This document shows, piece by piece, positions 30,021-41,599 of a stretch of DNA of 64,000 nt; position 1 is the stretch's first letter, and each line of letters opens with the position of its first letter. The translations under genes were made by a program, and so were the position numbers. The notes beneath the pieces are model-generated. The model was not told where the DNA came from, searched no databases, and saw only the letters and a list, made by a program, of their open reading frames with translations. Origin of the DNA: Eonycteris spelaea (Eukaryota; Chordata; Mammalia; Chiroptera; Pteropodidae); assembly GCA_003508835.1 (NCBI GenBank), contig PUFA01000210.1:500501-564500 (forward strand), read 5' to 3'.

Positions 30021-32574
30021 CTGCATTGGTATAGAGCCACTGCTTGCCTGTGATGGCTCCAGAGAATGGGGTCGCCCTGATCCCTGGTGGGAAAAACCAT
30101 GCCTCTTCCCTGAGCGGGGCCCTGCGCTTCCTTACTTAGAGACAAGGCCTTGGAGTTGTGCTGTGCGGTGCTGTGCAGGTATGAAGAAGGGACTCCCCGA
30201 AACAATTGGCTTTTACCCTTCTGGTTAAGACTATGGTAGCCACTACTAGGGCTACGTAAATGTAAACTGATTAAAATGAGATCGTAAAAACTCAGTTCCT
30301 CACTCTCACTGCCGCGTTTCAGGTGCCCGACTGCCGTGTGTTCATGGCTGCAGAAGGTTCTCCCCGACCGTCCACTGCAGGGGTTAGCCCGGCCTGGCCT
30401 GTTTCTCCAAAGGCGACAGAGGCTTGCTTAGTTGGGGGAGACCTGTGTTTGAGTAGATGAGCAGTGACACTTGGGGAGACCTTGGTCCTCCTGTCGTTTA
30501 TTACATCTTGGAGGCGAGAGAGATGAAGCTTCTTAATTCATTACAGAATTCTCAATTCTGACCTTCAGACTCATTGAATTACTGCCCAGGCTTCGGGAGT
30601 GGGTGTGCTGCCCAGGAATTTCCCCCGGTGGCCCGTGTCTGCCACACGGGCCCTCTCAGCCTTCCCACTGGGTCCTGGAAGCCACCCAGATCCCTGAGTG
30701 TGGATCACTCCTCCTGAGCCCCCACGTGGATGGGGCCCCACAGCAACCTCTTCTGCTCCACACCTGCCAGAGAGCGCGGGCTTGCCCAGCCATCCTTGGG
30801 AGCCCTCAGCTTTTCCAGGGCCCTGCCGAGGCCTCGGGCTGGCAGATTTCTCAGTGGTACGTGGCTCTGCCTCAGAGCCCTTTCCTGCCCAAAGCAGGGA
30901 AGAAAGAGATCCAGGCCAAAGTTCCGATGGGCAACAGCAGAGTGACCTCGAGTCTCGGAGGAGATCATACCTCCCCAAGGGTCCTGGGTGGCTGTGAAGT
31001 TGGGGTTAGTGGGGGAGCTGGGGCTGTTCAGGCAGCCACCACCCATGCACAGAGCTGGTGGGACCCCTGGAAGGGGACCTGGTAGTCTCAGGGTGGGTCA
31101 TCTCTGCTCACGTTCCCTGCTGCCCTGAGCACAGACGCGCTGCAGCCGTCTGTGGCTGCACCACAGCTGTGGGTCACAGGCTGCAGGCCCTGGGTAGCCT
31201 GTTGTCTCCCTACAAACCACACTGGCCATGCAGGACCCATGGAGGGCCCTCCAGGGAAGCAGCCGGATCTTCCCTTAGATCTCAGAGGCAGGTCCCATGC
31301 TGGACGGAAGCTTGAGGGAGACTGAGCTCCCTGTCTGTGCTGGTCAGCCCCGTGGTCGGGCTGAGGCTTGCACGTCCGTCTTCCTGGGGCTTGTGGGGGC
31401 TTTCAGTCCACTGACCAGAACAGAGGTGAGCCGAGAGAGGCGTGTGGCAGACCACAAAGTGGAGTCCTCGTGTGGAGGATGTCAGATGTCCCAACATTGC
31501 TTCTACAGCAGAGTTCTCCCGGAGTACAAAGAATCCGGTGTCTGGAATCCTATTTGCTCCCATGAGCTTTTTTTATTTTTTATTTTTATTTTTTTGTAGA
31601 AAGGGCAGAAAGGCAGAGGTGGGGCCGGGGAGCACGCACCACCTCACCCGCCACCAGCCTTTCGACCTTGGGCTTCCTCTTTGTTTGGAGGCACCTGAGG
31701 GATGAGGAGGATGGGGCTGTGGCTGGGAGCCTTCCCTCCCTCTGAAGCCTGCTTTTGGGGTCTCTTTCAGCACACGCATTCCTGTCCATAGCAGCCTGGT
31801 AATTTCAATGCCAAGGTAAATATTACTTGTACAGATGAATTCGGGGATAGTCTTGTCACTGTGGAGCAAACTCATTAGCGCAGGTTCATTTTTGCCTCCT
31901 GTGCCCTGTGACAGGGGCCTGCTCTCGGAAGATTTCGTTCGCACTCTGATCTGACCCTGGGCTCCTCAGACACAGATCCTTCTCCACTGCCACCCACTCC
32001 TCCCCTCCCCTTTCTGTCCTTTTCTGTTTTTTGTGGATCCTCCTCTCTTTCTCCTCCTCTTCCACCCACTGCTCTCCTTTCCCTCTCCTCACTGGTGGTC
32101 AGAGTCCTCACCCCAGACCCTCAGCCCACCCCAGGTGGCACTTAATTGCACTTCTGCTTAGCTGACCAGCCCCGTCTCCTCTGGCCTTCACGACTCACGC
32201 ATGCATTTTAAAAGCTTCTCGTCTGTTCCAAAGAGGCTGAAGTGTTTCGGTCCCGAGCGGAATCCAGGATGCTCCCACCTCCATCTGGATACCACACCTC
32301 CTTCTCATCACAGAACATTCCTTTGTCCTCACTTCCACTCAGGACCAGGTGCCCCTGCTACCCTTGCACACACATTCAGTACAAATATAACTTATTATCC
32401 ATCCAAGAAAAACCCAATTAAGAAGTTCACTGAGTTATTGCAAAGAAAACAATGTGGTATATTTTACTGTTCCAGCTTACTGACCTGGGGCTCCTCAGCT
32501 TCTTAAGATTTCCTGGCCTCTTCTTGCTACTCTCATGGACTAAATAAGATAGAAGCAGCATCCGCTCGTGGAGG
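30021..32574. other. Unique sequence, nothing coding recognised
   Basis: No recognisable exon or repeat over about 2.5 kb except a T/A-rich stretch at 31567-31598. Overlapping open frames up to 160 codons (plus, 30603-31085) show shifting frames and no domain. Pyrimidine-rich DNA at 31975-32095 is noted. Confidence 0.4.
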
Positions 32575-32715
32575 GAACCTGGGGCTGCGGACCAGACCAC
32601 CTGAGGTACAGCCCCAGTTCCAGCCCTGAGAGCTGGGGCAGATGGCTCCACTGCTCTGTGCTCACTCTTCCCCTCCATGAAGCAGGACACTGATGACCTC
32701 TTAGGGCGGGACATA
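32575..32715 (+). mobile_element. Diverged MIR SINE
   Basis: Weak MIR order: 'ctgaggtacagccccagttc', 'ctccactgctctgtgctcac', 'ctccatgaagcaggacactg'. Confidence 0.4.
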
Positions 32716-32847
32716 AGGAGCGCACCTTATATTGCCATTCAATGCACAGCCTAGATTCTGGATGCTGGCCTTGCTGTCTCCCAGGTGGTACCAGAGGCAG
32801 GGCCAGAAGGTCCCATTGCCAAGGCATTTTCCATTGTCACAGTCATT

Positions 32848-32856
32848 ACTTACCTG
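32848..32856 (-). other. Perfect consensus 5' splice-site sequence on the minus strand
   Basis: The minus strand reads CAG/GTAAGT (plus-strand acttacctg). It is a complete U1 match. A pyrimidine-rich CAG lies immediately before it, but no convincing exon or protein could be defined, so this may be a decoy site. Confidence 0.3.
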
Positions 32857-33079
32857 AGGAGATAAGGCAAAGGGATGAGCAGAGATTCTCTTCCAAGGGT
32901 TGGAGGCGGGGAGGGGGAATAGAAGGGACCAGACCAACTCGATCTCCTCCCCTGTAGTGTAGTCTGTGCCTCCCATCTGCCTGATCTCACTGAAGAGCAG
33001 TAGGATTCACCAAGGTACTTGAGCAGAAAACCCTGCCTTTGACCTTTCTCTCATTTCCACATAGCCCAATCCCATGTCC

Positions 33080-33460
33080 TGTCAATTTCACTTATTATAT
33101 AAGGTAAATCTTGACCTGGACCACGTCTCCAGATTTCCCATGCTATGCCCTTGGCCCAACCTGTCATCTTTGGCCTGGCCCACTGCAACACCTTCGGCCA
33201 TTTCCTGCTTGACCCTTTGTCCTCAGGCACTTCTCCACACTGAAGTTAGAGTGATCTTCCATACCTTGGAGATGCTTTTTCATTGAGGCCATCGATTTGT
33301 GGTTTGCCATTGCGTGTGTATTGGTGCGACTGATTTGGAGTTTAATAACTACTTTGCCTGTTAGACATGCTTCAGGAAGTCAGGGACAGTGTCCGGGCTG
33401 GTCATCACTGTGTCCCCAGTACCCTTGATGAGTACCGTTGAGCAAATGAATGAATGGATG
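33080..33460 (+). mobile_element. L2 LINE 3' part, sense
   Basis: 'tttggcctggcccactgcaa', 'cttgaccctttgtcctcagg', 'gtcagggacagtgtccgggc' and 'gagcaaatgaatgaatggat' follow L2 order to its 3' end. Heavily mutated. Confidence 0.7.
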
Positions 33461-34085
33461 ACCAGGCAGGCACTTGTCTTCCTGCTCTCTCTTCCCAAGG
33501 GATGCACGCTCCGCATGGGCAGGGAGTCTGTGTCTTCTGTTTGCTGATGTCCCCCTAAAAGCTTAGAGCACCAGCACATCGAGGGACTCAGTGAAACTTC
33601 ATCTAGTGGATGGAGAGACTCTGCAGAAGAGGGCGTGGCTGGGCTCACTTAATTCAGGCCACTGGCCTAGGTGCAGCCTGGGGTTACCTTCTTCGTGATG
33701 TCATCTCACCCTGTCTCCTCACTGGCCTCCCAGCACTTTGGCTTCCATGAAAGCTTTCTGAGCCGAGAGCTTAGGTTGGGTTTAAATCAAGATTGTTGCT
33801 CAATTCTGTCTTTGCTACTACCCACAGGGAGGAAGTGGGGCTTCTCGGCCACTTTCTTGTTGGGTTTGGGAGGTGTGCTGGGGGCAGGTCCTGCAGTCTC
33901 ACGAACTCTTGGGAGCAACTCTGAAGTGACACCCAGCAGCCCAAACCCTTCCCACATATTGCTTTCTTCCTTGGTAGAAAAAAAGTAACTCCCCCCTCAA
34001 CACACGCATGTGCAAAGTTCTGGGGACTCTCAGAAACAAGGCCTGGCCTCAGAAGAGAGGGCAAAGCCTTGCAGAGAGGGAGACC

Positions 34086-34100
34086 GCGCAGGGGGCGTGG
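34086..34100 (+). promoter_or_regulatory. CTCF-like motif
   Basis: gcgcaggggg cgtgg contains the AGGGGGCG core of the CTCF consensus on the plus strand. The flanks are weaker. Motif match by eye only. Confidence 0.3.
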
Positions 34101-34539
34101 GTCAGGGCAGCTCGAGAGGGCCTGTGGTGCTGAGCTGTAGTTTCCACCTGGGAGAGAGAGAGTGTGACACCTGTGTGGCTGCCAAGCGAAGGACTATCTG
34201 AGAGACTCCCTGGGATAGAAGCGTGACAGCTGGAAAATGGTGGTTTTCCATCTTACCCGCCAGGAAAGCCCCAGGGTCAGCCGCCTCCCTCTCTCCCTTG
34301 TTGGCCGGCCTTGCTTCCCTGGAGGTGTTCTTCCAAAGCCCTCTCTTGGGCCCTCCCAGCTCCCCTACAGTTCCTCTCCCACTCTGTGTGCATGTCTCCC
34401 AAGAGCCAGGCTAGCTTGGCTGTGGCTTGGGGTTGGGGAAGTGCATATTTGTGGGGTGGTGGGCTTGGCTGGGAGGCTGGGGTCGTGAGCTGCCTTGTGG
34501 CTGCTCTGCGGGGTCTGGCGGAGCCCCAGCCTCTGGCTG

Positions 34540-34750
34540 TGACATACAGCCCCTTCATGAAACCAGACAGAATTAAGCCTTTTGTTTCCTGTTTGCTAGG
34601 CCAGCTTAAAGAAAACACAGAGGGTCCGTGGGGCTGGAGCTCCCAACAAGACGGCCTTTGTATTCATTTAATTAATCAGTTAGCTGAGGGGAAGGAGAAG
34701 AGGGAAGTTCATGTTATAAATACATGTTTTTCTTTGGCTTTTTCCCCCTA
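34540..34750. other. AT-rich unique block with TAATTAAT, candidate enhancer
   Basis: Non-repetitive sequence with a homeodomain-type palindromic core (tttaattaat at about 34668) and an AT-rich end (gttataaatacatgtttttc). Texture resembles deeply conserved enhancers, but this is unverified. Confidence 0.35.
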
Positions 34751-34841
34751 AAGACAGGACCTGAATGACATCCCTGAGAGAACCCCCCCATCTCACCCCA
34801 GACATGCTGGGGGCCAGGGGCCTGCCTGGCTGCAGCTGCGA

Positions 34842-34869
34842 CCCTCCCCACCCCACCCCCACCCCACCA
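34842..34869 (-). repeat. C-rich (CCCCA)n tract
   Basis: Five or more runs of C4-C5 separated by single A or AC. The minus strand is G-quadruplex-prone. Confidence 0.8.
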
Positions 34870-35247
34870 CTCAAGAGCATTAGCCCTGATCTCTCTGGGT
34901 CCCGGAGAAGTGTTAAACGCTGACAGGGGGTAGGGCCAGTGGTAGGGGGTGGCCACTAGGCTATGGACCTCATGTCCCCACTCATATCTCCCCTCAAACC
35001 TTGCACCCTCATTTACCCTCCATGGATAAGGGGTCAGCACTGACACGTGGAGAAACCTCTGTGTCTGAAGAGGCTGGGACGCTTGGCAGGTGCATCCTGG
35101 GGAGAAGTCCTCACTTAGGCTCAGGGCGGTCTTCATGCTCCCTGCTTATCCCCACCTCACGCCGTAGGGAGGGGCTGGGCCGGTACCTGCCAAACTGCCC
35201 AAGCAAACCAAGCACTCAGCCACTCGCTCGCTCCCAGGGAACACCAG

Positions 35248-35264
35248 AGCGCCCCCTGCCCTCA
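35248..35264 (-). promoter_or_regulatory. CTCF-like motif, minus strand
   Basis: agcgccccctgccctca is the reverse complement of a good CTCF core (GCAGGGGGCGCT). It points toward the plus-strand motif at 34.09 kb, so the two are convergent. Confidence 0.4.
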
Positions 35265-36697
35265 GAGCCATCCGCTGCCCCCTACTTCGGTTTGAGCCTT
35301 CTGAAAGCCAAGGGCAAAGGAAATAGGGCCCTTGGGGCTCCAGGGAGGGGCTGTAATTGGGTGGCCAGGTGAGTCCTCTTGGACAGATGCCTCTCTCAAC
35401 CTACTTCCATCTCCACAGAGTGGGTTGTGTTGTAAAGCTGCCTTTGATGATAGTATTTGAACTGTTTTTTTTCTTTTTAGAGCTGGGCAGATTCGCTCAC
35501 TGCTTTCTTACTGTCTTCCCCTCTGCCAGCTGCCGGGTGTTTTTAGGGTCTAAAAAACCTTTTGTTATGAGGCAGAATATTTGCAATCCTTAAATAAATC
35601 CTTATGTGGTCTTCATCTCAAGTCTCAGCTAAAACACTTCAGGTATCTGATAACCATGATGCTGGGCTTCCTGGACACTCTGCCTGGAAAATCCTCAGCG
35701 TTAGCCCAAAGGTAGAGGGTCCAGGGCTTGGGCCTCATGTCTGGCCTCTAAATATTTCACTTGTCTTGTGAAATATTGGCATCAGGCCAATATCCAGCCA
35801 GGGTGCTGCCGTCACAGGGGATGTGAGGCCCTTGCTTCCTACCCACCTCCCCCAGCTTCAGTGGGGGCCCTTCAGTGAAAAGGGGACATGGCAGAGGCCA
35901 GAGCACAGAGCTGGTGAAATGTTCCATGGGGATGGCCTGCAAGGCCTCAATTTTCTCTCTTTCCTCACTGAGGACATTCTTCCTCTCAATCACTGAGAAA
36001 GGCCTTCGGATTCAAGCCACAATCTCACCTACCCTCACTCCAGGGTTTTTGGGAGCATAATCGAGACTGAGCCCCGGGTGGATGATCTTAGCTCGCCAGC
36101 CAGATGCCAGGAGTTGTGCGTGACTTGGATCAGCAAACTGTTCAGTGTAGCTTACTGCACGGGCTGACGGGAGCGTGCATCCTTGTGTGTGCATGTCCCC
36201 TGAAGCAATGAGTTAAACTTAGGACTCCTAACTTTCCGTGTCATCTCCGGGGTAGTCTCGCGTCAGCCCCTTTCTTCCGAAGCTTCGTTTCCCCAAACCA
36301 GTGCTTCCATCCGTAGAAATCCCACACTCTTCCCAGGGGACAGGTTGTAGGTTTAGGGACAAAAAATTCCATGCTGCTCTTCGATTAGGGCTCCTGGAAC
36401 TGCTTTTTACCGGAGAGACATGGATTGGGAGTTGGCAGGGGGAGAGGTCAGGCCCTTGAGAGTAAATCTCAAGTTGTTTGAATCATAGAGACTCTGGAGT
36501 TGGAAAGAATCCCGGTAACCAGCTGGACCGCTGAGGAAGCAAGATCTTGCTCTTTATGAAGACAACGTCCAGTTGACAGCGTGATGGTCAGTGGGGTTCA
36601 TGATGGTGGGTAGGTGGGCAGCATCTGGTTTTGGTCCCCACGATGCAGGCAGGGTAGTAGCTGGGAGTGGATATCCAGGGGAGAAGGAGCCATTAAA

Positions 36698-36855
36698 CTT
36701 GTGTTTTTCAGAAGTTAATGTGTAACTTAGTCACCTGGGCATCTTGTTAAAATGCAGATTCTAAGTCAGTAGGTCTGAGTGGGACTGAGATTCTACATTA
36801 ACAGGCTCCCAGGTGATGTTGATGCTTCTGGTATGGGGGCCACAATGAGTAACAA
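36698..36855. mobile_element. hAT-Charlie MITE (MER5-like)
   Basis: 'cacctgggcatcttgttaaa', 'atgcagattctaagtcagta', 'ggtctgagtgggactgagat' and 'caggtgatgttgatgcttct' follow the MER5A-type consensus closely. Non-autonomous, inactive. Confidence 0.8.
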
Positions 36856-37264
36856 GGGACAAGTGGCTTCATCACCGTGTGCTTGTGAAGTGCAAGGTCC
36901 CTGGCCTGTGGCTGATAGTGCTGCTTTATTCTCGTTATAGGTGATCAACTCGTTCTGGTTTGCACGGGAATGCCTGTTTTATTCATGAAAGTTCCCGGGA
37001 TTGTTGACACCCTAGTCCCAGACCTTCCTCCAAAAGACAAGGCCTGAATTGCAGCCCTAGAGAGCAGAGAAGGGGAGGGGTGGGGGAGAAAGAAAGAAAG
37101 AGGGGGAGGAAGAGGGGATGGGGGGTGGGGGGGAGAGAGTCCCTCTCCCAGGTATATGCCTTTTAAGACACTTTCCTTGGGCTCTCGCCCTATCAGATGG
37201 CTCTCATTTAGCATGTGAGTTGGCCCCACTCCTGGCCAAAGAGAGCCCTCGGCAATGCTGTGAG
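36856..37264. other. Unique sequence with a purine-rich tract
   Basis: No exon recognised. The purine tract at 37066-37139 is listed separately. Confidence 0.4.
37066..37139 (+). repeat. G/A-only tract with G runs
   Basis: About 70 bases with almost no pyrimidine, including gaaagaaagaaag and runs of up to seven G. Capable of triplex or G-quadruplex folding. Confidence 0.85.
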
Positions 37265-37690
37265 AGTTGCCTTCCAGGAAACCTCCTCGGGGTCTCCCAT
37301 TGCCCTTCTCCCCACTCTGCTAACACCTTTTCTCCACTTGTGATACTCCAGCCCACTCCTTCAGGCGTGGCTGAAATGTCCTTTCCTCTAGGATCTCTCC
37401 CTGCTCTGAGCTCTGGGGTCCACCAGTCCTTAGCAGAGGCTGTCTGGTGTGATTGGCTATTGTGTAAAATACTGGCAGCCTTGAGAATGCTGCATACCTT
37501 CTATAGAAAGGACCTGCCTCTAAAACAAGACTGCAAACTCCTGGAGGACAGGGACCGTGTCTGCCCTTTCTTTGTATCTTTGTGGCACCTTGCACATAGT
37601 GGTTATTAATTCTTAGAAGGTCAAGGCTTGTCCTGTGTGCTAACCCATTCCCAGAACTTAGCACAGGGCCTGGCACAGTTCATTACATGT
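37265..37690 (+). mobile_element. L2 LINE 3' part, sense
   Basis: 'gcgtggctgaaatgtccttt', 'gactgcaaactcctggagga', 'cagggaccgtgtctgccctt' and 'gcacagggcctggcacagtt' follow L2 order. The segment 37580-37690 repeats the 3' end, so two copies may overlap. Confidence 0.72.
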
Positions 37691-38324
37691 TCATTATGTG
37701 GTGCTGCTCGAAAAAAAGAAGTGAATTAGAAGGTCCGATACATCTTTTAATTATGGATATCTTTTGAGGTCTGGGTTCTTGCCATTTATTTTGTATTCAT
37801 TCTGCCTGGCACCGGTAGGGCTGGATACTTTTTATCTTTAATGAAAGCATGTTGTTGGGCATGGAATAGCTTCCAGAGACAACGAGGGTGAACCCTTGTG
37901 AAAGGCCTGCCTGATCCCCGGGCTCTAGGTGGACTCTCTCTCTTTCACCCCCTGGCTTGCAGGAGCTCCTGACGGCTCTTTGATCAGCTGAGGGAGAATT
38001 ATGTAATATGGGCTTTAGCTTCCAGCAGGCTAGGATGGCGGCTCCTTAACTGAGGGCAGAGTAGTATTTTTGGCTTTTATGAATCCAGAATTGTAATTCT
38101 GCAATTGATTACATCCAAGTAAAAATTTATTTCAAATCTAGCAGGTGACTCTTATTGGGGGGAAGATGAACAGAGACTGTGTTATGACCCTTTGAACCTC
38201 AAATATTTTTTGCAGTCCCTCCTTTAAAGTCAAGTTCTCTCCTTCTTCTCTTATTGTGTGCCCTGCTCCAAACACATGCACTGCAGCCCAACCTCAGCTT
38301 CCCCAGATGGCGTTAAACTAATCA
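37691..38324. other. Unique sequence with an AT-rich candidate element
   Basis: The block 37960-38160 is AT-rich and non-repetitive (gaattatgtaatatgggctt, ctgcaattgattacatccaa, taaaaatttatttcaaatct) and resembles conserved non-coding DNA. No exon recognised. Confidence 0.35.
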
Positions 38325-39134
38325 CCCTACATTTATCAGGCACTTAAGATGTACAAGGCATTTAGGAAGACAAAAATACAAGTAAAGCCTAGCCGGTAAC
38401 TTCCATCTTCAAGGACTTTATCCTCTAATTGGGGAGGCTGTTCATGAAAAGGAAAGTAACAATACAAGAGTTAAATAGCACTGAAGATTACAAGGCAGAA
38501 GATGTCATGAGATGGAGCAGGATTGATTAATTACTAAATGAGTGGCACAGATCCTCTGTGCTGAGAGGATTCCGGGAAGGAAGAGATGGCTGTGCACTAG
38601 GGTCATCTGGAGGGACTGGGGCAGAGCCTTGGTTGGGTGGGACGGAGTAAGCTGAGGAAGGTGGAGCAAATGCTTATGGGCCACATATTATGTTCCATGC
38701 ACTCTGCAGACACAGAGACAAATAAGGTATGACCCCACCCTCGAGGAGTCTACAATATAGAGGGGGATCCGTGAAGGAAACTTCAAAGGTGGGGGCTGTG
38801 GAAGAACCAGAGAAGGACGCTCGACTCATGCTGATGGCAGTCGGGAGGTTGGAAATGTCCCTTGTGACATCCACGCTGACTGGAGTAGAAAGTGGTCCCA
38901 AATGTGGCCCAATGTGGGGCGTGGGAGAGCTAAGCAAAGAGATCCTCCTGACTACGGTGAACCAGCACGGCACGCACGTGCAAAGGGAGCAGTTGGGGAT
39001 TTAGAGCATAAGGCGCGATCCGGAGAGGAGCAGGAGGTAAGCGGAGGAGAGGAGAGCCTTGCAGACCGTCTAGAGAGCACAGTGTTCCTATAGCCAGCGG
39101 GGAGCCCTTACAGAGGCAGAATGAAACAGCCGCC

Positions 39135-39355
39135 TAGACGTCCGCTCTGGAGCTAGTGTCCGGCTCTCACACTTGCGCTCTGCGGGACTCTGGGCCACTG
39201 ATAAACGCTTGGTGCCTTCACGTCCTAATCTGCACAAATGGCGTGAACATAGGACTTACCTCACTGAGCTGTTGTGAGGACTGAGTTAATCATCATAAAG
39301 TGCCAAGAGCAATCTCGGAGCAAAGAGAGTGCTCAATAAATTGTAGCCAGTGTTA
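39135..39355 (+). mobile_element. MIR SINE inserted in the L2
   Basis: Plus-strand MIR: 'gctctggagctagtgtccgg', 'gcgggactctgggccactga', 'gttgtgaggactgagttaat', 'gtgctcaataaattgtagcc'. Confidence 0.78.
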
Positions 39356-39695
39356 GCATAAAGGGATTTTCTGCCGGCGAGTGCCTTGGTCAGATTTGTG
39401 TTTTAGAAAGATCGTGTTGGCGGTACTGAGAAGGCTGGATTAACGTGGTCAGATGCAGGGAAGCTGGTCAGAAACCTATGGCTGTTCTCTAGGCTAGCCA
39501 TGTCGAGGGCTAGACTGAGGCAGTGGTGCTGTGGATGGAGAGGAGGGGCCAGATTCCAGAACTTTGAGAAGCTAAGAGAAAGGAAGGACTCCAAGGAGAC
39601 GTCTAAGATTTCACCTTATATACTGGGTAGATAGATGGTGATTCTAGCCACTGTGTAGGAAACTCGGGAGGAGTAATGGGTCTTCTGGATAGTGG

Positions 39696-39697
39696 TT

Positions 39698-39728
<31 letters not shown>

Positions 39729-39858
39729 CTTCTTTCTTTCTTTCTTTTCTTTCTTTCTTTCTTCCTTCCTTCCTTCCTTCCTTCCTTCCTTCCTTCCTTC
39801 CTTCCTTCCTTCCTTCCTTTCCTTCCTTCCCTCTTTCCTTTTTCTTTCTTTCCTTTTT
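39696..39858 (+). repeat. Pyrimidine (TTTC)n/(TTCC)n microsatellite
   Basis: About 160 bases of pure pyrimidine on the plus strand: a TTTC array, then a TTCC array, then mixed CTTT. It is mirror-symmetric enough to form intramolecular triplex (H-DNA) and is likely length-variable. Confidence 0.95.
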
Positions 39859-40464
39859 ATTTTAACACACTGAGTTCCAATATCTATGAGACAGTTGGAG
39901 CTGCCTATCAGGAAACTAAATATGTGTGCTAGAGGACATGGCTGGAGATAGAGATGTGGGAGCCATCAGCCCATGGATGAGATCCCCGACAGAGTGCAGA
40001 AGGAGAAGAGCAGTGAGCAAAGACAGAGTTATGATAAACAAAATGTTCAAGAGAGGGCGATAGAGAAAACCCCACAAAGACACAGAGGGTAGGAGAGCTA
40101 GGAGGAGAATGTAAAAAAGGTAGAAAGGAGTAGAAAGCTTTGATGGATAATGAGGCCAGAGAGTCAGATGCAACGACAACAGTAGCAAATTCAGAAAGAG
40201 CTGGACTAAAAGTGTTCATTGACTTTATTAGTATAAAAGCAGTGGTGTTAGTGGCAGGTCAGGGTAGAAGAGACTGGAGGGGGGTGAGGCATGCATGGGA
40301 GGACATGGTGGGAGCAGATGGGTGTTGGGCATGGCTAGTTGTCAGCCTGGTTTTGCCAAAGGACTCTTGGTTGGGGGTGGGGGTGAGCTGGTTGCCGGCA
40401 ATCAGGGAGCAAACCCTCCATGTGGCACTTGGAGTGGAAACCACCGGAGAGACTTAATTTAGCC

Positions 40465-41440
40465 ATTCTATTTTTTATTCAGCAAATAGTCGCTGTATAA
40501 CTACTGTAGACTTAAAAAGTGAGTTAAATGTAATTTGGTAATAAATGAGTCTCATAGAGGAGCTAGGGCAGAGATCCAAGTAGCTGTGACACAAAGATGA
40601 TCAGTATCACAGATGACACAGTGTGAGCTGGATAAGGAAACATACTTCTCCCTTGGGCTGCCAGGGAACACTTCAGGGAGAAGAGGTGTTTGAGCTGGGC
40701 TTGAAGGAGGACTAGGGTTCAAATAGGCAGTAGTCGAAGACAGTAATTCCAACAAATTGATGGGACAAGCAAAGGTGGCAAGGTACCTGAGCAGGAAGCA
40801 TAGTCAGGGAAGGAGAAATATTCGAATTTATTTAGAGTGTAGGATTGACACGAAGGTAGGTTGTGAGTTAAGACTGAAAGTTAGGTTGGAGCCCTAGTGT
40901 GAAGGCTTCCACGCCAGGCTTAAGAATCTGCACTTTGTTCTACGGGCCATAAGGAACCAGGGCCAGTTTTTGACATAATGAACAAAAGAAGACTTTGCTT
41001 TCTAGAAAGGTCTTGCTGGCACTACTGTGTAGGGAAGATCAGAGCAGAGCGCGGTGAGTTAGGAGACAACTGTGATGGTCAGAGTGAAAGTAATGAAGGA
41101 AGTCACAGAGTGTTGGTTGTGGGAAAGAAGGAAGTGAATAGAGAGATGTATGTGAGAATTAGGACTTAAACTGTTCTCTGGGAATGTGTTGGTCTGGGTT
41201 AGTTGAGGAGGTGGGGTGAGAGGGTGGCGTTGGGTGATGGTGAGGGAGAAACAGACAAGGATTCCGAGATTTCTGCAGCTTGGGTGGTCGGAAGGGAAGT
41301 GGGACTGTTAAGGGAAATGGTGAAGACAAGACGAGCATGTATGAGGGAGGACGTGTCGCATTTTGAGAAATGGCCATTGCACAGAGAAGAGCACTTCGGC
41401 ACCCCAAGAACTTCGTCGTCACTAGAGTTGTAGGGTCAGC
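40465..41440 (-). mobile_element. Second L2 LINE, antisense
   Basis: A new antisense 3' end starts near 40465 ('attcagcaaatagtcgctgt'). It continues through 'gggaacacttcagggagaag', 'ttgagctgggcttgaaggag', 'taagaatctgcactttgttc' and 'aggtcttgctggcactactg'. It lies in tandem with the L2 at 38.3-40.3 kb in the same orientation. Confidence 0.72.
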
Positions 41441-41599
41441 CGTCAGGTTTCAGGGGACGGGAGAGAATGGGCCGTGAGGATGTGGCAGACATGAGGACGA
41501 ATCACTCTTTAAAAAGAAAGTCTGGCCATTAAAGGACAGAAAGAGATGGGAGGGATAGCATTTCAGAGGGTTAAGAAAATCATTTAAAGATCGAATAGT

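Larger units (their letters stand above)
33461..36697. other. Mostly unique sequence with candidate regulatory blocks
   Basis: No exon recognised. Points of note: CTCF-like motifs at 34086-34100 and 35248-35264; a C-rich tract at 34842-34869; an AT-rich unique block at 34540-34750 containing catttaattaatcagttagc; another at 35440-35600. A weak L2-like piece may lie at 35600-35740 and a MIR3-like scrap at 36480-36530. Confidence 0.4.
38325..40290 (-). mobile_element. L2 LINE, antisense, about 1.6 kb, broken by a MIR and a pyrimidine tract
   Basis: Antisense L2 runs 38325-39130, 39365-39690 and 39865-40290. Landmarks: 'tttatcaggcacttaagatg', 'tgtgttttagaaagatcgtg', 'gacagttggagctgcctatc', 'gatgtgggagccatcagccc'. 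The 3' end is at the left and the coding part extends rightward. Stops and indels show it is dead. It is one of the longest L2 copies here. Confidence 0.75.

Noticed and set aside
37118..37609. 163-codon plus-strand open frame
   Set aside because: More than half lies in a sense L2 fragment; L2 coding remnants often leave open stretches.
39676..39873. Phe/Leu/Ser-repeat open frame
   Set aside because: Product of the (TTTC)n/(TTCC)n tract.
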